13,652 nt of DNA from Monoraphidium neglectum (lineage: Eukaryota > Chlorophyta > Chlorophyceae > Sphaeropleales > Selenastraceae), in the NCBI RefSeq assembly GCF_000611645.1, contig NW_014012123.1:1-13652 (forward strand). The letters are read 5' to 3'. Positions 1-7,529 of this stretch are shown here, one piece after another. The notes beneath the pieces were generated by a model that saw only the letters and a list, made by a program, of their open reading frames with translations, searched no databases and was not told where the DNA came from. Position numbers and translations under genes: made by a program. Position 1 is the first letter of the stretch. Every line of letters starts with the position of its first letter.

Positions 1-3000
1 AGCTCGTGTCCCCAGTCAGGAACCAGGAGGGCTGCTTCACCTGCACCTCGCAGGCGCTGGTGAGGCTTCCAGAGCCGTTGTGGGAGCGGGACGGTGCGCC
101 TGAGGAGCGGTCCTCGGCTGGCCAACTGCGGCTGCGCGCGCGACGGGGCCGCTCAACGGCACGCGCCGCCCGCACCTGCCTGGCCGGTTGGCTTGCCGCG
201 CCCGCGCCTGCCCGACTTCGCCGCCTGCCGGCCGCTGAGGCGCTGCACGCGTGTCCCGCGTCGGCTCGCCCCGCGCCCCGCGCAGATCGGCGCGGCTGAG
301 GCGGCTGTCAGCGCGGCGAGGCGCGGCACGGCCACCAACCGCAAGTTCAGCGTGCAGGTGGGCCTGGGGGGCCGCCCCTCAGTGGGAAACATGAATCTCC
401 CGGCTGTCACACAGGTTTCAGGACCGCGCGCCAGGCGGCTGCATTCGCCGTGTGCAGCGACACGATCTCTCTAGGCGGGCGCGCGGCTGAAGGCAGGGCG
501 GCAGGCGACGCTTCTGGGCGCCCGCGCGAGCCCTCTCACTTCCGCGCGCAGCTCCAGCGCTCAACGCTCAGCAGCACGAGCCGCCTCACCGCCCCGCCCC
601 TGCCGCGCCCCCCCCCCCAGGACTTCCATTTCTGCGCGTCAACGGCGCTTGGCGAGCAGCGCAACTGTAGGTCGGCAATAGAGGTCGTCGCCGCGGCCAA
701 GGCGCTCGCGAATCTCCCCAAACCCCTGCTGCTGGACAAGTGCATGCCCTACACAGTGAAAGAGGACACCCCGTCAAGCACCAACTTGTGTCAGCCACGG
801 TGCGTGCGCTGCGCAACGCGTGATCGCCGCTGCCTTTGACCCGGCGTGGTCGCCACCACACACAATCGGCCGAATCTCGCCCGGCCGTTGCGGCACAATT
901 GCCCATCCAGCTGAGTGTGGTGACCGCTTGTCGGGCTGGCTTTTGGGGCCGCGCGGCCACGCCTGGAACGATTCTCGATTGTTTGTGTGTAGACGAATAG
1001 CCGTCGCGCGCCCGAACGCAACCTGCACCGCAGCTTACGCTCGTACATGCACGCGGCGCGCACCCGCGTTTTCAAACGCCCCGGCTCGCCAGGTGCTCAG
1101 ACGTTGACCCGGAGCTGTCGCAGGGGAAGTTTCAATATACAATGCTGACCAGCCCGTGGCAGGTGCAGCAGCACATCCGACAATGGTGCGAAGCCGTGGG
1201 GGCTTGTGCGCTGCTGCTGGCGCATGCACCTGTGGTGGGGGTTCGGTGCTCGCTGCATCTCGTCGTGGCAGGGAGCCCGCACCATCGACAGCCTTGGCAG
1301 CATCGGTTTCGGAGGTTCGTAAAGCAGCGCTGCTCACCCCCACCTAGGCGCTCTCATTGCCAAACTTGACAATCTTGGGCGATCCGACGCACAGGGGCGG
1401 CGTGATCACGCGGGTTGATATTTATGATGACTTCAAGCCATTTTTCAAGGCCAACCCTAATGGTGCGGGCGCGCGCCTGTCGCGCTGTCAAGGCCTGGAT
1501 GAGAAAACGCAGTGCCCAGATCTTGAGGACCCCCGCCCTCATTCGCTTTCACATCAGCCGGGCTTGAATCAGCAGCCCCTCACATCTGCCTCTGTGACCT
1601 CCTTCCTGCTTGTTCATGCTTTGCCTGACCAGCTCGCCGCCTTGCTTGACGGCCGGCAGCAACCCGCCGCCAATGCGTGCGACCATCACCAGCTGGATGC
1701 ACTGGCGGCCTGGTGAGGGTCGACAAGCCGCCCTCACGCAAGCCGTTCGCTCCCTCCACACGCAGGCATTTACCGGGGGCCCGATGAAGCCTCGCGGCTA
1801 TCAAAGAAGTTCATGCCCCACGCGGTGTTGCTCGTCGGTGAGGGGGTTTGCCAGCTGCGTGGGCAACCATGCCCACTACGAGCAACTTCCTCTGCGCAAG
1901 CCCCATGCTGCTGCCTCTGCCGCTGCCTCTGTAGTTGCCCTACGTGACTGCCGTCATTAGTGATGGAGTCAAGTCCGCAGTTGCCTGTGCCGCCGCTGCT
2001 GGCGCTGCCAGGATCTATTTTGGGGTCGCTCACTCAAAACCCAACAAAATCATTGCACTGTGCGACGCGCGATTTTCGCAGGGTACAACAACCAAGAGCG
2101 TGAGCGGGTCGGGCTCTGGAATCGTTGACGGATGGGGCTGGGTATCATCCCAGCCACTGTATTGCAGCTGCCGCCGAGCTCCAGTCAGAGGCCCCTCTGA
2201 CTGATTCGTGCTCGGAACGGCTACGTCGGGCCGGCCCGCCTGCCAGGGCGGGCAAAAGCTGGGTTGATACCCTTGAGTGGGGAGGCTTGCTTGAATGGTG
2301 GAGCAGCCCGGCTAATCTTGACGCGCGGGTGGCGGGCACGGTGAAAGCATGTTTCACTAATCAACCCTTCCCGCACTGCATCGCGCTGGCGGCCCGTCTC
2401 TCCAAACAATCTCCTTCGTGGCGCAACGTGGCTGATCTGCTCTCAGGCTACTGGTGAGTCCCAGGCCTTGGGTACGCCGCTTTCAAGGCACATTTTTCCG
2501 TGATTGCCGCCAAAGCGGCAGCCTGAAGCCAGCAGGATAGCAAGGGTACTGTTGAGACCTAGCCCAAACAAGGCGTGCATGGCGCCGCTGCAAGCCACGA
2601 TCATGCCTGAATGATGGCTGTGAGGACGAAACTGTCGTGGCCCCGATCAGCCGCCTGCCCGGCTGCTGCCAAGGAATCACCTCCCCAACCGAACACGCCC
2701 GCCCCGCCACAGGACGTTCAAAAACTCCTGGGGCACGCAGTTCGCGGTGAAGGGGATAGCGAAGATATCATTCGACGCCGTCCAGACGAATATCCTGGAG
2801 CCCGACAAGACGTGAGCGCCGGACGGCCGACGCCCGCAGCCTGTCTTCCCCTGGCAGGCAGCGTCACCGCTCCGGGGTCTGTCCCAGCGCTCGCTCGTGC
2901 CCGTGGGTCAGGCCCCGCACCCTCCAGCAGCCGGTGCCTGCAAGCTCCAGCTCCAATGACCCGGCGGCGGTCGCTCCTCTGCCCCGGGTGGTAGTAGTTA

Positions 3001-4660
3001 GTCAGCATTTCTCATTTCCCTTTGCATTGATGGCATCCCACTGACCAGGTATGGTCTCAAGTTTGAACCCAAGCTGCCCACGCCCTACAAGCTGTGCCCA
3101 CACCCCAAGCGGCGAGGTGCGCACTTGAGCTCATCAGGGGTGCGCCTGCATTGAGCCAACTGCTGCCCTCGATCATTTGAGACATCGCACCACCACGGGG
3201 GCCTGCCAAGCACCACCACGATTGATTGCACCTTTAGCTCCGCGAAAAGCAACCGACCCAACACATGTGCAATTCGATACATGCGCCTCCCCCCTCCGCC
3301 CTCATGCTCACATGCCTTGCGGAAACGCACAAGCACATGCGCACGCCCACGCCGCACCCCCTTTCATCCGCGTTTCCTTCCTCACAGTCACGTGTTCTGC
3401 ACACTGTTCACCCTCTGCACCATCCGCACCCCGCACACCCTGTGCGCGTTGCGCACCCATCGCACCTGTTGCGCACCCCTGTGCACGCTGCGCACCCTGC
3501 GCACCAATCGCACCCCACGCACCTGGCGCTCTTGCACCCCCTGTGCACCTAGGCTGCTACCTGGGGAAGCCCCCACGAGGCATGTGGCCCGCTGAGCTGG
3601 CATCAGACACGAAGATCAGCCTTCAGGTGCGGTGACACTCTTGACACGCGGCGGGGCCCGACTGGTGCGGTGCTGCTGTTGCTGCATCCTGGCCACCAGC
3701 GTGCTCGCGGCGCATTGATATGCGGGTGGCGCAGGGGTGCCCACGACCTAGCGGCTGCCACGCGAGCAGCTGCCGTGCATCAGCAGCTTGTGTTTTGTTT
3801 GAGCCAGCTCAAGCCTTGCGCTGCAGCAAACAGCATATTGCGCCTGCTTGTGGCTCGCAGGCGGCTCTGGCGGGCACTTGCGCTTCGATGCCCCGCAACG
3901 CACGGCTCTGCTTTGCTGCACCCCTCGTGCGCTCGTTCACCCTAGCATTGCCCTGCAGCCGCAATCCCCCATGCACCCCCCACCACCCACACCGTCACAC
4001 CCATAAAATCTTCCCACTGCCACCCTCTGCAGGACCTATTAATGGACAATCTGAACGTCATAAAAAGTAAGACGCATTTGCGCTGCACCCAGTTAATCGA
4101 CGCCCTCTGCCCGCATGCACTCGCATGCACTCGCATGCCGCCGGGCACCCCGGGCACCCCCTCCCCGAGCCCCTCCCCGCGCGGCCCGCCCACAACTTGG
4201 CCCCCTCCCCCTCCCGCCCCACGGCCGCCACCTCAGCGCTCGACGAGCCCCTGGGTGGCGCCCACGTCGTCCTCTGCGGCCTCAACGAGGATACGCTGAG
4301 GACGGTGGAGATAGAGCCGTCCTGCCCGACCCCGGCCCCGAAGTGCTCCGAGGCTTCGCCGCCGCAGCCGGTGCGCGGCATGTACCTACTCAGCAAAGAC
4401 CAGGTCGGCGACAAGACAGAGATACGGGTGGCGTGGGGGCTGCCGCCGGGCAACGCGTGCGTAAGGGAGGTGAGCGGCTGATCGCGGGGAGCGGGCGTGA
4501 GCGCCGCCGCGCCTGCACAGCCTTTGCCTCTTACGCCTTGGTTGCCACGCAGCGACGTGTCGGCGGCACCCGCGCAGCCACGGCGGGGCTGCTGCGCGCC
4601 CGGTCGCTTCCAAGCACCCTGCTCCTTGCTGGGCCCCACACCAGCCCCTCCCCGACCCTG

Positions 4661-4721
<61 letters not shown>

Positions 4722-5430
4722 GCCGCCTCGTTGTTGAACCCTGAACCCTCAACCCTAAACTTTTGCTCCTCCCGTGCCCTCCCCGCCGGCCGGCGTCCCC
4801 CGATCGCTGCCGAGCAGTACAAAGTGAATGTGCTGAACCTTGCCACCCGGAAGATCACTAAGCAGAGCATACCGCTCCAGAACAGCAACGCAGCCGGTGA
4901 GGCCCTGGGCTGGCAGTCAAGAAGTGCGCAGGGGTTTGTGGGCAGTGCAGGGTGGCGTAGGGGGGTGGGGGTAGTGCGCGTCACAAGCGGCAGACGCGCT
5001 GACTCTAGCCTGCAATGTGGCCGCGTGACGCGGTGCGGCGCGCACGCGGTGATGCTAGGGGAGGGGTGCTCGCTCCCTGGGCCCGGCCTGAAAATGCTAC
5101 CGCTGCCAGTAATCTACAACACACTGGCCCTCTTGTGGGGTAATGCACGCAAGACCAGGCAGCTGGAGGCGTCCCTTGCAGGGGCCCGAGGAATGGGACA
5201 TCCCCGCGCTGCGCCTGCCTCCTGCACGGATGCACTTTTGCTTCGCCGCCGCCGCCCCTAGCGCTGACGCCGCCCCGCCCTCCCCCCGCCGCCGCGCCGC
5301 CGCAGGCATTATGCGGTTCGTGACGCGGCCGCTGAAGGAGGGGGAGACGCCGCCGTCATACCTTTTTGACATCACGGCCGCCAACAGCGCGGGCAGCTCC
5401 CTGCCGCAGTCGCTGACCGTGCGGGCGTGA
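1..5430 (+). CDS. Papain-family (C1A) cysteine peptidase with C-terminal FN3-like domain, 5'-partial, 15 exons
   Basis: Likely a secreted or vacuolar thiol endopeptidase. Visible exons: 1-59 (edge-cut), 286-357, 621-799, 1093-1185, 1395-1462, 1766-1837, 2082-2099, 2447-2453, 2713-2811, 3049-3116, 3607-3626, 4033-4066, 4237-4460 (or 4469), 4818 (or 4815)-4896, 5306-5430. All junctions agree in phase, and about 404 codons lead to TGA. Catalytic residues, numbered from the first visible codon: oxyanion Gln8 in PVRNQ, Cys14 in GCFTCTSQ, His175 in MPHAVLLVGY, Asn193 in KNSWG; spacing resembles papain. QDFHFC and KCMPYT fit the family Cys pattern, and HIRQWGGVITRVDIYDDF fits its mid-domain. The Trp normally after the catalytic Cys is Thr. 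Residues 245-404 are an extension; from about 318 it has FN3-like spacing, with W in IRVAWGLPP, YKVNVLNL, and YLFDITAANSAGSS near the end. The propeptide and signal peptide lie outside the window. Peptidase identity is secure; the link to exons 11-15 is inferred from phase only. Confidence 0.85.
2082..2099 (+). other. 18-nt microexon of the peptidase gene
   Basis: Between CAG at 2079-2081 and donor GTGAGC at 2100 lie 18 bases that read GYNNQE in frame. The first G codon is completed from the previous exon and the last base is carried into the next. This restores the family motif after the active-site His, where members read VGY-N/D-N followed by YW and KNSWG. Without it the strand after the His would be truncated. 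Confidence 0.8.
2447..2453 (+). other. 7-nt microexon of the peptidase gene
   Basis: Seven bases (GCTACTG) lie between a pyrimidine-rich acceptor ending TCTCAG (2441-2446) and a consensus donor GTGAGT (2454). With one base from the 18-nt exon and one from exon 2713-2811 they encode R-Y-W, giving the expected YW-x-x-KNSWG order. Phase and family motif both support it; no transcript was seen. Confidence 0.7.
3410..3550 (+). repeat. Degenerate minisatellite with 9-bp periodicity in a peptidase intron
   Basis: In the 490-bp intron 3117-3606 there is a run of imperfect 9-base units of the type CCNTSCGCAC, for example CCTCTGCAC, CATCCGCAC, CCATCGCAC, CCTGCGCAC, CAATCGCAC and CCCACGCAC. There are about 13-15 copies, with a few 10-11-base units. 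Because the period is a multiple of three, it keeps frames open on both strands and creates false low-complexity ORFs. Confidence 0.75.
4113..4138 (+). repeat. Short 10-bp tandem repeat (2.6 copies)
   Basis: GCATGCACTC occurs twice in tandem (4113-4122, 4123-4132), followed by a partial GCATGC (4133-4138), in the intron 4067-4236 of the peptidase gene. Each unit contains the palindrome GCATGC. A GGGCACCCC duplication follows directly. Confidence 0.8.
4661..4720 (+). repeat. (CTG)n / (CAG)n trinucleotide tract, 20 perfect units
   Basis: Sixty bases of uninterrupted TGC units (CTG on +, CAG on -) lie in the peptidase intron between the exons ending at 4460/4469 and starting at 4815/4818, followed by CGC CGC. 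The tract is intronic, so the poly-Ala, poly-Cys and poly-Gln ORFs across it are not coding. Tracts of this length are prone to slippage. Confidence 0.95.
4734..4760 (+). repeat. Short telomere-like (AACCCTN) array
   Basis: The bases read as 7-mers: GAACCCT, GAACCCT, CAACCCT, AAAC. This is close to the Arabidopsis-type telomere repeat CCCTAAA used by several green algae, with two degenerate units and one exact CCCTAAA. It lies 13 bp after the (CTG)20 tract in the same intron. The short length suggests an interstitial relic or chance, not a chromosome end. Confidence 0.5.
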
Positions 5431-6689
5431 CCCGACGCCTGGGGCCGGGCGTCCCGCGCCGGAGTGATCCGTGTGCGCCGCGCGCGACAAGCGCGGCGTC
5501 GTGCCATCAAGAACTGGTCAAGACCGACTAAAATGCGTGTCGAGCCGCGGCGCAGCGCGGCGTGGCGCAAACTTGCGTCTGCAGCGGGAGTTCGCGGCGC
5601 GAATAGCGTCAGGAACCTGCAGGCTCACAAGCCACTTACGCCCCCGCCTTTCCGCAAATCGCGACTCAAGGTGCATCAAACGGCAATTGTACTTGCACAA
5701 ACATGCATAGCGTACTACTTATGCTTGATTTCCTCTTGTCTACCCTTGCTTATCCGCACCCAGGCTCGCACACTTGCTCTTACTTTGCTGCTCTACATCC
5801 AAGCGCCGCCGTAGTTTGCATGTAGTGTATCGCCCCTGCCAGGTTGCAGCGGGCCGGCGCATTCAATCGCACCGCCATTTGCAATGCCTGGGCGCGCCGC
5901 GAGCCTGTGCGGCAGCGCCATCCATTGACAACAGCCCGGCTGGCGCGCAGCAGTTGGCGTCAAAAAATGCAGCACCCCGCGAGGCGGCCAGCGCGGCGCG
6001 CCAGTGCCGGGCGCGCGGCGCTGCACATGTACTGAAGCACGGCTCATGGGCAGCCCTGCTCGCACACGCAAAGCACGCCATGCCTCCCAGCTGCAAAAGC
6101 ACCTGCCTGTTGCGGTCTTCAAGTTTCACTCTTGCACACAGACAGCCTCACGGTGACAGGGCCAATGCGCGCTACACCTGTGCGCCCTAATACACCCCGC
6201 CAAGCTCACCCTTGGGGGCGTGGCTGAGCAGCGTCTCCCCGAGTCATGGCGCCGCGCAATTTACTAACAGGTCGTCGCCTTTTGTGCCAACGAACTCAAG
6301 ACGCCCTCATGCAATTTTTCGTTTGGCTGGAAATTGCATCCAAATGAGCGTTATTGCAGCAGGAGCTTCTGATCCGCCTGAACGGGCACGCGCCGAGCGG
6401 CCGCGAGCCAGGGCGTCGAGTGCGATGCGCGACGCCCTTTCCCTTTCGTCCGCGTACGTCCTTCGATGGACGGACGGAGAAGTTGCTGGTCGTTCTGTGT
6501 AAAGTTTCGCAGCGGTTTGGCTGCATTGGAGGGGCTGCCTCGAGCACAATCTGGGGGCCACGAGTGAGGGGCAGACCAATGCGGCACTGCGGATTGCCGC
6601 CGCCTGTGGCTGCGCCGCAGCGTCGACCAGTAGCACCGCGCAGGGCCGGGATTCATGGGCCCTTTAGGCTGGCTTGATCCAGCGATGGG
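5431..6689. other. Gene-free stretch downstream of the peptidase gene
   Basis: No exon chain with protein-like content was found on either strand. The start must hold the peptidase 3' UTR. The nearest TGTAA-type poly(A) motif seen on + is at 6498-6502, over 1 kb from the stop, so the true 3' end is unknown. ORFs here are Ala/Arg-rich products of high GC. Confidence 0.5.
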
Positions 6690-7293
6690 ATGACTGCCGG
6701 CGCCTGGGCGGGGGAAGCTGCCACCAACCGCATGAGGAATGGTGCACTTACAGCAAGGGAAAACCCGGGGCCCCCGCCAGCGGCCCCACGGCAGGTGTCA
6801 GCCGCGGCGACGCTGGGGTGGAGGGTTGCGCACTTCGCAAGTGTGGGCGGAGAGCTCCCTGTGGCGCATGGCAGGTGAGTAATGGGCGCGGGCGGATGGC
6901 TTCCTGCGCCGGCGCATGGCCGGCGTCAGCTGTCCTTGGGTTCTGAGCTGACATTCTGCAAAATGGTTTCAGCACCCTGCCTACACTTGGCGGCGAGGGT
7001 AGACCGATATTGCAGGTGGGTTTATGCACAGGACACGTTGTGTGACGCGCTCGGCGGCCCTGTCGGAGCCGCGGCGCTGCATCGCCAAGTGGCGGAAGGG
7101 AAGTTGCCGGCCGCGCTTCGGCGCCGATGCTCAGGTTCCCCCCACTGTTGATAGGGCGTTTCGCGTTCCGCACACAGTGTTTCGAGCTGCTTCTCATACG
7201 GCTCTCCTTGCAGCAATCGCGCAAGAAGCCGGTCGTGGCCACTTCATCGCATCCTCAGCCAAATCTTATCATCTTTTGTCTGTTCCTCAGTAA
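6690..7293 (+). CDS. Weak candidate three-exon gene, function unknown
   Basis: A possible small protein of about 128 residues. ATG at 6690 opens a frame to 6874, followed by a strong donor CAG|GTGAGT. A second exon, 6973-7015, follows a good TTTCAG acceptor and ends CAG|GTGGGT. The third, 7135-7290, follows GCTCAG and ends at TAA 7291-7293. Phases agree at both junctions (2 then 0). The third exon reads VPPTVDRAFRVPHTVF and onward to SYHLLSVPQ, which looks more protein-like than surrounding frames. I recognise no domain, signal peptide or membrane segment, and see no poly(A) motif before the next gene at 7530. It could be chance, or an upstream non-coding part of the TLC gene. Confidence is low. 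Confidence 0.25.
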
Positions 7294-7529
7294 ACGGAGA
7301 ATTCAGAGGATTTCACATGTTTTGCTGCGGTCGGTGTTGAGCTCCAGGCGAACACCGGGGCGGGCATCAGGGGGCATCAGTGTGCGACCAGCCCCAAGCA
7401 GCAGTGCCCCGTCAGGCCTGCGACCCTCGTTTTTTGGACATCTATTTTGGGAGCTTGGAGCGGGCGGAAGCCCGCGTGGACTCCCGCTTCGCGTCAGTTG
7501 CCCGCCGCGGTTCCCCATCAGCAGCAGCC

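Noticed and set aside
94..474. Overlapping Arg/Ala-rich frames near the left edge
   Set aside because: They are shadows across the first two peptidase introns; only 1-59 and 286-357 fit the family.
800..804. Alternative donor at 804 (TGC|GTGCGC) for peptidase exon 3
   Set aside because: It is phase 0 and would need exon 4 to start at 1124, losing the CSDVDPELSQ segment; the GTGCGT donor at 800 joins to 1093 in phase and keeps the second Cys of the CQPRC pair.
1935..2457. Open frames on + that look protein-like (VISDGVKSAVACAAA and SWVDTLEWGGLLEWW)
   Set aside because: They lie mainly in the two introns flanking the 18-nt exon; including them would break the conserved His-to-Asn spacing of the peptidase.
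3400..3560. Repeats considered as a CRISPR array
   Set aside because: Units are only 9 bp, degenerate and without spacers, in a eukaryotic intron.
4058..4984. 308-codon open frame on - with a long poly-Ala run
   Set aside because: It is the complement of the (CTG)20 intron tract and peptidase exons; the run is the triplet repeat read in the GCA frame.
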